A stretch of 64,000 bases of DNA, taken from positions 496,001 to 560,000 of the forward strand of contig CANMND010000001.1 in NCBI GenBank assembly GCA_947499155.1, read 5' to 3'. Below are positions 1 to 7,408 of the stretch, in pieces. The DNA is from an uncultured Sphingomonadales bacterium. Its GTDB lineage: Bacteria > Pseudomonadota > Alphaproteobacteria > Sphingomonadales > Rhodothalassiaceae. The position numbers and the translations under genes were made by a program. Below the pieces are notes generated by a model. It saw only the letters and a program-made list of their open reading frames with translations, was not told where the DNA came from and made no database searches. Positions within the stretch are counted from its first letter, which is position 1. The number at the start of each line of letters is the position of its first letter.

Positions 1-196
1 GGAGACCGGGGAAAAGGGCAGAGATATTGGCGACACGAGACATCGCTACTTCGAGCTGTGGCTGATTGATTTCCAGCGACCGGGAAAAGTCTGGTGTGCT
101 CGTCAGTCCGGCAAATGATTGCGCCAATCGAGCGAAAGGGTATTCACCCTCCAATTCCAGCAACATTGAATGAATATTCTGTCGGATTTTCATCAT
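1..196 (-). CDS. Unrecognised protein, N-terminal part only (cut by window edge)
   Basis: The minus strand opens at ATG 196, or at the next ATG at 193, and stays open for about 65 codons to the window edge. The start overlaps the stop of the preceding gene in an ATGA, so translation is probably coupled. The visible part begins MMKIRQNIHSMLLE and shows no motif I recognise. Being the fifth gene in line after two precursor-like peptides and an ABC transporter, it may belong to peptide maturation or immunity, but that is only inferred from position. Sequence to the left of the window would be needed to name it. Confidence 0.6.
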   Translation of the reverse strand, partial: MMKIRQNIHSMLLELEGEYPFARLAQSFAGLTSTPDFSRSLEINQPQLEVAMSRVANISALFPGL

Positions 197-1074
197 ATTT
201 CACCGGCAGACGTGGAGGTCAGGCACGCCAAATACGCAGCCTCAACCGGTGAAAAGCCAATACATGTGGCCAGGCGCCGCCATATAAAAGCTCGGAAGCC
301 AAGATCCGGTTCAGCTCCCTTTTCTATCTTCTTGACTTCGCCCACCAGCCCGTCAAATTCCACTGACAAACCATCAACTACATTATTCAGCATTTTGTCA
401 GTCAGCAGGATCGGTACATCAGATTGTGCCAATTGATGCGCCTTCATCCGAAACTGTCTGGTCAGTGACGCAGCATTGGGATCATCTGCAAGAATGGCTT
501 GCATGACGAAATGAGCGGCAGTCTCAACTGTCTCGGTACCGTCCAGACGCCCAAGAAGCTCCGCCAGAATAGTTGGGGCAATGGTTTTTCGGTCCCAGCC
601 TTCATCTCTGATATTGGAAACGATCCTGATTGCAATTGAACTAATTGCCTGTCCAAGTGCCCAGTAGCTTGAAACTTCCCCTACTTCGCTCGACAGCGTG
701 CTTTGCGTGTGGGTAACACCCCATGGAATGTCCGCTTCCAGATTTTCCTGATTGGGCATTTCGATAAGTGGCAGCATCGCGAGATGAGGCTTGTCCTGAA
801 AATCCGATGACAGAACGTCCTCACAGTGCTCTACAATATCTTCATGACACTCCGTAGAGAGATTAAGGTACAGCGCAATCATGGGCACTGGCTCAAGCGC
901 ACGCTCAAATGCCCATGCAGCAACCCCGGGGCGATCAACCAGATCGGGTAACAATTCAGCGATGACCTGTTCAGACCCACCTTCAATTGCCCCAGGATAA
1001 ATGGCAATTATATCAAACGCATCGCCCGGTTTTTCTGAAGATTTCATAGCATCTAACATAAGCGCAACCCTCAT
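193..1074 (-). CDS. Hypothetical protein in the putative RiPP operon
   Basis: About 293 residues, rich in Ala, Leu, Glu and Asp, with no signal peptide and no obvious membrane segment, so probably cytoplasmic. The ATG at 1074 overlaps the permease stop (TGATG); a GTG at 1077 is the alternative. I do not recognise the family. Around residues 40-75 an LLPDLVDR... segment followed by WAFERALEPVPMIALYL is faintly like the WFFIRY..HLRLR block of lantibiotic-dehydratase C-terminal (SpaB_C) domains, but the key Arg and His residues are not conserved, so this is a weak hint only. Its place directly after the transporter and before another unknown gene suggests a role in making, exporting or resisting the peptides encoded upstream. 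Confidence 0.7.
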   Translation of the reverse strand: MRVALMLDAMKSSEKPGDAFDIIAIYPGAIEGGSEQVIAELLPDLVDRPGVAAWAFERALEPVPMIALYLNLSTECHEDIVEHCEDVLSSDFQDKPHLAMLPLIEMPNQENLEADIPWGVTHTQSTLSSEVGEVSSYWALGQAISSIAIRIVSNIRDEGWDRKTIAPTILAELLGRLDGTETVETAAHFVMQAILADDPNAASLTRQFRMKAHQLAQSDVPILLTDKMLNNVVDGLSVEFDGLVGEVKKIEKGAEPDLGFRAFIWRRLATCIGFSPVEAAYLACLTSTSAGEI

Positions 1075-2120
1075 CACATACGGTCATCGTTGGTGTCGAA
1101 GCGAAAAAAGCGGTAACTGATCGCACTGCAAGCGACCAAAACCGAAATCATCACCGCGATGTCCACGTACAGGGGAAAGGTACCTGGCCTGCCGGTTGCA
1201 ATCTGTCGTAGCGCATCGGTCAGGTAGGTAGGTGGAAGCATGACTGAAATGGGACGCGCCAATGCATGCTGACTTGCCTGGAACAAGATGTCCGAGAAAA
1301 ACCAGAACGCCAGCCCACATAGGGTAATGACGGCACTCCAGTTTCGACGCCCCGGCAAAATTCCGCCAAGCGTATAACCGAATGCGATCATCATGGTCGC
1401 ACCCAGAATAAATACAGCGGTGAACTGAATTAAACTCTCGTCAATCCAGCCGTCAGTCGCCATTCTGATGACGACCATCATGAATGTGTAGCAAAGGACG
1501 GCAAACCCCAGGCGAAAGAGAATTTCGGCGGATATGAGTGGAACCATTGCTCCCCGAACAGATGCCACCATTCGAAATGTTCCGTCAGCACGGTCACCAA
1601 GTACGACGTTGGCCGTCGAAGTGATGGTAAGTTGGATCAAGACCATTACAAACAGCCCAGGCAGAATAAATGACAAATAGTCATTTGTCTGAGCCTCTAT
1701 CTCTTTGACAGCAATTACATCTGATGAATTTATTGCGTCGGGTGCACGGTCTATGTTGCTGAACAGAAGATTTGCCCACTGAGTAAAGCCTTCGCGCACC
1801 AGAAGAAGAGGAGTGTTGCTATCCTCGTTGGGCAATAGAACTGCATCGTGCTTGCGTCCATCAATAGTGTCTGGACTGCTGCCATCCTCTATCGTGCTTA
1901 TACGTACAACGCCGGTCTCCATAAGAGAGTCAACCAGCGGACTGGATATTTCCGTCTGCGCCACCCCAACTCGAAAGGTCGGGGCACTACCGGCGTCGCC
2001 CGTCGCGTCAAGAAACAGAAACAAAAAAATGATCGGCATGGCCAGAGGCAGCAAGCTGACGATCATATTTCTTGAAAACGAGCGGTAGCAGCGAAGAAAA
2101 AATGAACGGAACATTGGCAT
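1074..2120 (-). CDS. ABC-2 type transporter permease
   Basis: A 348-residue membrane protein. It has one N-terminal membrane helix (about residues 18-38), a soluble segment of about 130 residues expected outside the cytoplasmic membrane, and then five to six hydrophobic helices (about residues 150-340). This is the usual plan of ABC-2 exporters of the YhgE/LanFEG-like kind. It starts 11 bases after the ATPase gene with AAAGG before the ATG, and its stop overlaps the next gene. With the ATPase it should form an exporter. Next to peptide precursors the likely job is export or self-protection, as in LanFEG or SagGHI systems; that role is inferred from context. Confidence 0.88.
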   Translation of the reverse strand: MPMFRSFFLRCYRSFSRNMIVSLLPLAMPIIFLFLFLDATGDAGSAPTFRVGVAQTEISSPLVDSLMETGVVRISTIEDGSSPDTIDGRKHDAVLLPNEDSNTPLLLVREGFTQWANLLFSNIDRAPDAINSSDVIAVKEIEAQTNDYLSFILPGLFVMVLIQLTITSTANVVLGDRADGTFRMVASVRGAMVPLISAEILFRLGFAVLCYTFMMVVIRMATDGWIDESLIQFTAVFILGATMMIAFGYTLGGILPGRRNWSAVITLCGLAFWFFSDILFQASQHALARPISVMLPPTYLTDALRQIATGRPGTFPLYVDIAVMISVLVACSAISYRFFRFDTNDDRM

Positions 2121-2131
2121 GGACCTTTTCT

Positions 2132-3076
2132 CTAACCTCGAAGGTGTGTACCGGTAAGCTTGATAAAGACGTCTTCAAGGTTGGGTCGCTGCAATGCCAC
2201 CTCCAGAATGTTGGGGCCAAATCTGCTTAAGAAGTCGTGCATAAGGGCTTGTCCTTCCTCGGATGAAGCGACTTCCTTGCGGCACTTTAAAAACTGGCCA
2301 TGGCGCGAAATACCCAAGCCATCAGAGGCAAGCCCCAAGTCTTTAAACACGTCCTCCCTCACCATGAATGTCAGTGTCATGGTGTCGCAATTTTCCATAA
2401 TGATCTGGGCTGGACTACCGGAGCTTATGATACGGCCATGGTTAACAATGTAGATGCGATCACAAAGTACCTCGGCCTCTTCCATCTGATGAGTGGTCAT
2501 CAGTATTGCCGCGTTATGCCGCCGCGCTTTTTCAGAAATCAACTGCCACACGACCCTGCGTGCCTGAGGGTCCAGTTCGGAAGTTGGTTCATCCAGAAGA
2601 GTGAGTTCTTGCCCACCCATTAAGCCGACCAGAACCCCGAGACGCTGGCGCTCCCCACCCGAAAGCTTGGCAATTCTGGTGTCGAGCTTGGAGGTCATGC
2701 CGAGGACATCAGTCAGATAATCGACGGGAATGCTGATTGGGTGAAACGACTTGAATAAGTCAATTGTCTCGCAAACTGTTGCATAGCTGGAAAATTTTGG
2801 TCGCTGAAGTACAAGACCAATCCGCCCCTTAACGGCACCGCGGTCAATAGTCAGATCAGCGCCCGATATCTGGATTCTGCCTTCATCAACTTTTTCCAAG
2901 CCTTCGCAAGCACGAAGCAAAGTTGATTTTCCCGCACCATTAGGCCCCAGTATTCCAACTATTTCTCCGGCAGAAACATGCAGATCTATTGCATCAAGTA
3001 CTTGAAAATCTCCAAAAGACTTGGAAACATTCGTGATTTCTAACGTTTTCTGTTTTTCGCCCTGAACTAGTTCCAA
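2132..3076 (-). CDS. ABC transporter ATP-binding protein
   Basis: About 314 residues. The nucleotide-binding domain shows Walker A (GPNGAGKST, about residue 45), the signature LSGGERQR, Walker B with LLDEPTSELDP, and the H-loop MTTHQMEEAE. The C-terminal 90 residues form the extra domain common in ABC-2 (CcmA/DrrA-like) ATPases. I place the start at TTG 3076, seven bases after AAGGAG; the TTG at 3082 lies too close to that site. It pairs with the permease just downstream. It lies 170 bases after the second precursor-like gene on the same strand, without a clear terminator between, so one transcript is likely. Confidence 0.9.
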   Translation of the reverse strand: MELVQGEKQKTLEITNVSKSFGDFQVLDAIDLHVSAGEIVGILGPNGAGKSTLLRACEGLEKVDEGRIQISGADLTIDRGAVKGRIGLVLQRPKFSSYATVCETIDLFKSFHPISIPVDYLTDVLGMTSKLDTRIAKLSGGERQRLGVLVGLMGGQELTLLDEPTSELDPQARRVVWQLISEKARRHNAAILMTTHQMEEAEVLCDRIYIVNHGRIISSGSPAQIIMENCDTMTLTFMVREDVFKDLGLASDGLGISRHGQFLKCRKEVASSEEGQALMHDFLSRFGPNILEVALQRPNLEDVFIKLTGTHLRG

Positions 3077-3245
3077 ACCCAATACTCCTTACGACCCCTG
3101 CATCATGGAACTGGATACACAGAAACATACAACTCGAAGCCGCACCCGCCTCCAGACAATCAAGTGGAAATCCTGGAAGCGGATGCTTTATTTAACAATT
3201 TTATCGTGTAAAATTGACACTAGACATTAAGACTGCTGGCATTGA

Positions 3246-3446
3246 TCAGCAGCAGCACCCTGCGGTACCGAAGCACCCAAAGCAGCCACCAAACGTTCCG
3301 GCTGAGCCAAGAGTGCCAAATGTGTCAATGGCGGCCACGTCATCTTCCTCTTTTTCTGCGAAGTACGCAGACTTTGAGAGTGTTTCTACATTGTCTTGCA
3401 TGGACACCAAGTCAAACGCATGAGAGACATTCATCGAGTCACGCAT
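3246..3446 (-). CDS. Putative RiPP precursor peptide B ([S/T/C]-X-G triplet core, CCC end)
   Basis: A 66-residue peptide with a strong ribosome site (AAAGGAGG, 7 bases before ATG). The N-terminal part (residues 1-40) is acidic and leader-like, with AFDL at 10-13, NVETL at 19-23 and YFAEKE at 28-33. From residue 42 the sequence runs in exact triplets: TFG, TLG, SAG, TFG, an extra Gly, CFG, CFG, TAG, then CCC. Five Cys and five Thr/Ser are offered as sites for cyclisation or thioether formation. FDL resembles the FNLD box read by LanB-type enzymes, and CCC recalls streptolysin-S-like and azole peptides, but no known family is matched with confidence. It is a paralogue of the peptide at 3533-3733 and precedes an ABC exporter. 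Confidence 0.82.
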   Translation of the reverse strand: MRDSMNVSHAFDLVSMQDNVETLSKSAYFAEKEEDDVAAIDTFGTLGSAGTFGGCFGCFGTAGCCC

Positions 3447-3532
3447 GTTGGTCCTCCTTTATTTTTATATATCCTTGCTGCCGGCTATCCCCTTCCCGCG
3501 AGAAGAAGAATGCCGACAGCAGTTGGCTGGAC

Positions 3533-3733
3533 TTAGCAGCAGCAACCGAAAGTACCAAAGGTACCCAAGGTGCCACCAAAAGAGCCTGCTGAACCTACGG
3601 TTCCTGCACAGTCGAAGCCCCCATCATCAACTTTTTCTTTCTCTTTTTCCGCAAAGAATGTGGTGCGGTCGAGAGTTTCCAAATTGCCACCTGTGTCTAT
3701 GGCAAGGTCAAAAGAATGATTGATCGTCTGCAT
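3533..3733 (-). CDS. Putative RiPP precursor peptide A ([S/T/C]-X-G triplet core, CCC end)
   Basis: A 66-residue peptide, the same length as its paralogue downstream. GGGGAG lies about nine bases before the ATG. The leader-like half has SFDL at 7-10, NLETL at 17-21 and FFAEKE at 26-31 and is highly charged around 29-37. The core starts at residue 42 in the same register as the paralogue: CAG, TVG, SAG, SFG, an extra Gly, TLG, TFG, TFG, then CCC. It has four Cys and six Thr/Ser in the core. It is the first gene of the minus-strand group that continues through the ABC transporter. The identical architecture with swapped Thr and Cys residues argues for a real, diversifying peptide family. Confidence 0.82.
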   Translation of the reverse strand: MQTINHSFDLAIDTGGNLETLDRTTFFAEKEKEKVDDGGFDCAGTVGSAGSFGGTLGTFGTFGCCC

Positions 3734-4040
3734 TTGTAGATGCTCCCCTTGGATTGATAATCGTTGACGGATGATAACCCCCAGGTCATTCGTACAACCA
3801 TTTCCGATCAGTTATATCTGCCACTTAACGCCTGCTTTGTGCTTGTGGCTGAATGCTCCAGAGAGCTTTGCCGTCCAACACATGAGGCAAGAACCAGACA
3901 TACTGTACTCCGTTCAAATCACGACCTTCGGCTCCGTCAAGGCGGCCCACGAACTGGGCCACTTTGAGTTGTAAACGCAGGGTCATTAGCTTCCTTCAAC
4001 AAATCCCGTAACGAGATTGTGTGTTTTACACTAAATCGCC

Positions 4041-4264
4041 TGTGGATAATCATTCACTTATAAATTGATAAAAGTCAATATATTCCACAAAAGAAATAAT
4101 CTGTTTATTTTATCGCGTTTTTATAATCCCTTGGCCGTGATTCTGGCTGATATTGCAAGGCTCTATAAGCCGTCCGTCCCTTTAAGATTCTGGAAAATAA
4201 AAAGATCGCTTAATCATTTCAGACTTTTTATGCACACAATTAAGATTACTAAAGCGTGCATAAG
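4041..4264. promoter_or_regulatory. DnaA-box cluster in AT-rich DNA
   Basis: TGTGGATAA at 4041-4049 and TTATGCACA at 4228-4236 match the DnaA box TTATNCACA exactly. TATTCCACA at 4081-4089 and CGTGCATAA at 4256-4264 each differ by one base. Long A/T runs lie between the first and third boxes. About two perfect matches would be expected by chance in the whole window on both strands, so two within 200 bases is suggestive. It could be an origin element, a DnaA-titration site or coincidence. Confidence 0.4.
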
Positions 4265-4272
4265 TCCTAAAT

Positions 4273-4299
4273 GCCGAATCCAGTTCGAACGGATTCGGC
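4273..4299. repeat. 27-base inverted repeat
   Basis: GCCGAATCC (4273-4281) is the exact complement of GGATTCGGC (4291-4299). The nine bases between contain the palindrome GTTCGAAC, so nearly the whole element can pair, with one unpaired A. No T-run follows on either side, so it does not look like a simple terminator. It could be an operator for a dimeric regulator or part of a replication element, given the DnaA boxes beside it. Confidence 0.7.
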
Positions 4300-4672
4300 G
4301 AAGTCTGAAAGCATCGATGGACGCTGCATTTATTCTCAATTAAAGCCAGCCAGGACGGCTGTGCGATCGTTAAGGCTGGACCTGACATGACTGTCCAGTG
4401 CTACTGAACAAAGGCCTTGCGATATTATTGCGAAAAATATTGGCCAGGAGTGTGACTGTCACCTGCCCTAGAGTGCACGACCCTGACAGGCCGATGCGTC
4501 AGAGTATGCATTGCCGCCTTCTCAGGTGACTTAACCGCCATGAAACGCATAGAGAGACAGTGGGATGCCGGGTGGAAAGTGGTGATGGGGTGAGAGGAAG
4601 AAACGGCAGGATAAACCGCAATGGGTACACAAGGATTGTACCGGCGGCAGGACAGGCTGGATTAATCCATTC

Positions 4673-5893
4673 CTACCGGGCGCTGCGAATGAACTGGCGG
4701 ACTTCCGGCGCTATAATAGTACGCCAGCGACTACCGTTGAAAATGCCGTAATGACCTGCTCCCTTTGCCATCAGATAGTGCTTTTTTGCTGAATCCAGAT
4801 TGCTGGCCAGATCAAGGGCGGCCTGAGTTTGTCCAAGGCCGGAAATATCGTCTTTTTCACCTTCAACACACAAAATCGGGGTGCGCGTTATGGCTTTGGG
4901 ATTTACCGGCTGGCCGCGATGGGTCATCTCGCCTTTTGGCAAGGCGTGTTTTTGGAACACGGTTTCAATAGTTTGCAGATAAAATTCTGCCGTCATGTCC
5001 ATAACCGCGCGGTATTCTTCATAAAATGCACGAGTGGTATCGGCACTTTCGCCATCGCCCGCCACCAGATTATTAAACATGTCCCGATGCTTCATCAGAT
5101 GCTCACCCAGATTCATGCTCATGAACCCTGCAAGCTGTAGAAATCCAGGGTAAACCTTGCGCATCATGCCTTTATGAGGCGGCGGCACATAGGTTATGAC
5201 GTTCCGTTCAAACCACCCCAGATCCCTGGTTGTTGCAAGCCTGTTTACTTCTGTCGGGTTGATTCGTGTATCAATTGGTCCCCCCATCATTGTGAGACTC
5301 AAGGGACATGACTTATGTGCCTGTTCTTCCATCAGGGCCAAAGCGGCATAAACTGGCACGGCTGGCTGACAAACAGCGATGACATGGCAGCCTGAGCCAA
5401 GCGCAGTCAGCCAGTTGATAATGTAGTCGATATAGTCATCAAGATCGAAGCCGCCTTCTGACAAAGGCACGTCGCTCGCATCACGCCAATCCGTGATATA
5501 AACATCATGATCAGGTAAAAGCTCTTTCACTGTTCCCCTTAAAAGCGTGGCAAAATGGCCGGACATTGGGGCGACAAGCAACACTTTCGGATCACTGACC
5601 GACGCCCCGTCACGGACAAAGTGTTTTAACTGTCCAAACGGGTAACGGTGGACGATCTCTTCCCGGACACTCTGTGTGTGCCCTTTGATAACCGTACTAT
5701 CCAGTCCGAATTGTGGCTTTCCATAATTCCTGGTTGACTGGGCGAACATATCAAACGCGGCAGCCGCAACCCGTCCCATCGGCGTATAACTGGCCGGATT
5801 AAAGGGGTTTCGGAAAAACTGCTGGCCTTGATCAGCCATAAAATGAACAGGAAAATTTGCAACTTGTTGAAATTGATATAGTGAATAAAGCAT
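4673..5893 (-). CDS. phaZ: Intracellular polyhydroxyalkanoate depolymerase
   Basis: 406 residues, the usual size for the PhaZ1-type intracellular depolymerase that releases 3-hydroxybutyrate from stored PHB granules. The alpha/beta-hydrolase fold shows the Cys nucleophile typical of this family in VCQPAVP (Cys about 175), an acidic residue in EGEKDDISG (about 349) and the histidine in GAGHYG (about 381). The N-terminal YSLYQFQQ and the NPFNPASYTP segment are typical of the family. It is divergent from the 3-hydroxybutyrate dehydrogenase gene, 251 bases away, so the two form a PHB-use pair. No signal peptide, as expected for a cytoplasmic enzyme. Confidence 0.93.
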   Translation of the reverse strand: MLYSLYQFQQVANFPVHFMADQGQQFFRNPFNPASYTPMGRVAAAAFDMFAQSTRNYGKPQFGLDSTVIKGHTQSVREEIVHRYPFGQLKHFVRDGASVSDPKVLLVAPMSGHFATLLRGTVKELLPDHDVYITDWRDASDVPLSEGGFDLDDYIDYIINWLTALGSGCHVIAVCQPAVPVYAALALMEEQAHKSCPLSLTMMGGPIDTRINPTEVNRLATTRDLGWFERNVITYVPPPHKGMMRKVYPGFLQLAGFMSMNLGEHLMKHRDMFNNLVAGDGESADTTRAFYEEYRAVMDMTAEFYLQTIETVFQKHALPKGEMTHRGQPVNPKAITRTPILCVEGEKDDISGLGQTQAALDLASNLDSAKKHYLMAKGAGHYGIFNGSRWRTIIAPEVRQFIRSAR

Positions 5894-6144
5894 CCAGGTA
5901 CCTGTCCAGTCTGACTTGGAGGTGAGGGATTAAATGCCGCCCTCCCCCACCGCGCTGTGATTTCACACACCCGATAGTATGCTGCTTTCACGCTGACACA
6001 AGTTTTCTCTTTAAAAGTTAAAATATATTAATTTTTTACGGGCCGTTATTTCATGAAGCAAGATTGGCGTCAGACAGATGAAGGATTATATTCGGAGCCT
6101 GTCCTGTTCGTCTTATTCCGATAACAAAAAGAAAGGCTTCCCAC

Positions 6145-6939
6145 ATGGTCAGGCCACTTGCTGATAAAGTCGCCCTTGTAACCGGCTCCACAAGTGGCAT
6201 TGGGTTGGGCCTTGCCACCGGACTTGCAAAAGCAGGGGCTCATATCGTGTTGAATGGATTTGGCGATATGAGCAAGATCGAGCGCGCGCGCTCAACATTT
6301 GAAACCGAGCTTGGCATCCGTGCGCTTTATTCAGCAGCCGACATGCGCGACCCCGACGCCATCATGCAAATGATGGCCTATACAGAAAAAACTTTGGGTT
6401 CGATCGACATTTTGATCAACAATGCCGGCATACAGTATGTTGCCCCTGTTGAATCCTTTCCCATTGAGAAGTGGAACGCGATACTGGCGATCAATCTTAC
6501 ATCGGCTTTTCACACCATACGCGCGTCTCTGCCGGGAATGCGGCGCAATGGATTTGGCCGCATCATCAATATTGCGTCCGCACATGGCCTTGTGGCGTCA
6601 CCATACAAGTCTGCTTATATTGCAGCAAAACACGGGATAGTCGGACTTACCAAAACCATCGGGCTTGAAACTGCGCAAGATGAAAATATCACCTGCAATG
6701 CCATCTGCCCCGGTTATGTTCGAACTCCCCTTGTGGAAAATCAGATCAAGGAACAAGCCCAGGCCCACAAAATGAGCGAAGAAGATGTCATTCACGATGT
6801 CATTCTGGCTGCACAGCCCAACAAGCGCTTTGTCGGCATCGAAGAATTGACGGATCTGGTGCTTTATCTCTGTTCTGACTCTGCCAAATCCTTCAATGGC
6901 GCGGCACTCCCCATTGATGGCGGCTGGACGGCTCGTTAA
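6145..6939 (+). CDS. bdhA: 3-hydroxybutyrate dehydrogenase
   Basis: 264 residues of the short-chain dehydrogenase family. It has the NAD-binding TGSTSGIG (residues 13-20), NNAG (92-95) and the catalytic Ser 145, Tyr 158 and Lys 162. The extended C-terminus with NKRFVGIEELTDLVLYLC and IDGGWTAR is characteristic of bacterial BdhA. The enzyme converts 3-hydroxybutyrate to acetoacetate. AAAGAAAGG lies about ten bases before the ATG. Divergent neighbour phaZ supplies its substrate, which supports the specific name over a generic SDR call. Confidence 0.9.
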   Translation: MVRPLADKVALVTGSTSGIGLGLATGLAKAGAHIVLNGFGDMSKIERARSTFETELGIRALYSAADMRDPDAIMQMMAYTEKTLGSIDILINNAGIQYVAPVESFPIEKWNAILAINLTSAFHTIRASLPGMRRNGFGRIINIASAHGLVASPYKSAYIAAKHGIVGLTKTIGLETAQDENITCNAICPGYVRTPLVENQIKEQAQAHKMSEEDVIHDVILAAQPNKRFVGIEELTDLVLYLCSDSAKSFNGAALPIDGGWTAR

Positions 6940-6970
6940 AGACAGTTGCTATCCTCTGGCTGCCTCAAAG

Positions 6971-7408
6971 TCATACAGTCTGTGATCTGACTTTTTCAAT
7001 GGCAACGGGACGGCATGTGATACTGGCCCGGGCCAGCAGTGCTCCGTCCGCATCATAAAGATCGGCTTCAAGAAATCCAATAGTCCGGCCCAGACGCAAG
7101 CAGCGGCCCTCGGCCATGACTGACCCTGCACCGGTCGGCAGAATAAAACTGGTCCTTATGTCCAGTGTTGGAACGAAATGGGTAAAGCCCGACTTTGCAA
7201 TGGCTGCTATGCCCGCGGCTGCATCCAGCATCGCCGTAATGAAGCCGCCTTGCACCTGCCCCAGCGGATTGCAGAACTCTGGTTTCGGCTGGAAAGCAAT
7301 CCGAGACGATCCACTTTCAGGGTCAAGGGCGATCAGTTGGCCGCCCAAGGTCTTAAGGGCAGGGCTGTCGAACATGGCTTCAAAGCGGGCAATATCCGAC
7401 TCAGACAC
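6971..7408 (-). CDS. PaaI-family hotdog thioesterase
   Basis: 145 residues with the 4HBT hotdog fold: the NPLGQVQGGFITAMLDAAAG stretch (about residues 48-67) is the PaaI-type signature, with Asp 62 as the probable catalytic acid. Such enzymes hydrolyse acyl-CoA thioesters, often phenylacetyl or related aromatic CoAs. The start is GTG 7408, which overlaps the end of the FAD-subunit gene by eight bases, so it is co-translated with it. The true substrate cannot be read from the sequence. The overlap suggests it works with the molybdo-flavoenzyme subunits upstream, or that it has replaced the missing large-subunit gene in the operon. Confidence 0.85.
   Translation of the reverse strand: MSESDIARFEAMFDSPALKTLGGQLIALDPESGSSRIAFQPKPEFCNPLGQVQGGFITAMLDAAAGIAAIAKSGFTHFVPTLDIRTSFILPTGAGSVMAEGRCLRLGRTIGFLEADLYDADGALLARASITCRPVAIEKVRSQTV

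Larger units (their letters stand above)
3734..4672. other. Gene-free 940-base region with DnaA boxes and palindromes
   Basis: No reading frame here has a convincing ribosome site, protein motif or coding-like composition. The stretch about 4021-4260 is clearly AT-rich. It holds perfect DnaA boxes at 4041-4049 and 4228-4236, near matches at 4081-4089 and 4256-4264, and a 27-base inverted repeat at 4273-4299. The promoter of the precursor operon must lie in its left end; a possible minus-strand -10 (TATCAT) near 3770 with TTGTAC upstream is weak because the spacing is only about 15. Confidence 0.6.

Noticed and set aside
3764..3974. Two overlapping plus-strand frames of 67 codons upstream of the peptide genes
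   Set aside because: Overlapping frames with no ribosome site and no motif; probably chance.
4065..4343. Plus-strand frame of 92 codons in the AT-rich region
   Set aside because: No ribosome site, no motif, and it spans the DnaA boxes and the inverted repeat.
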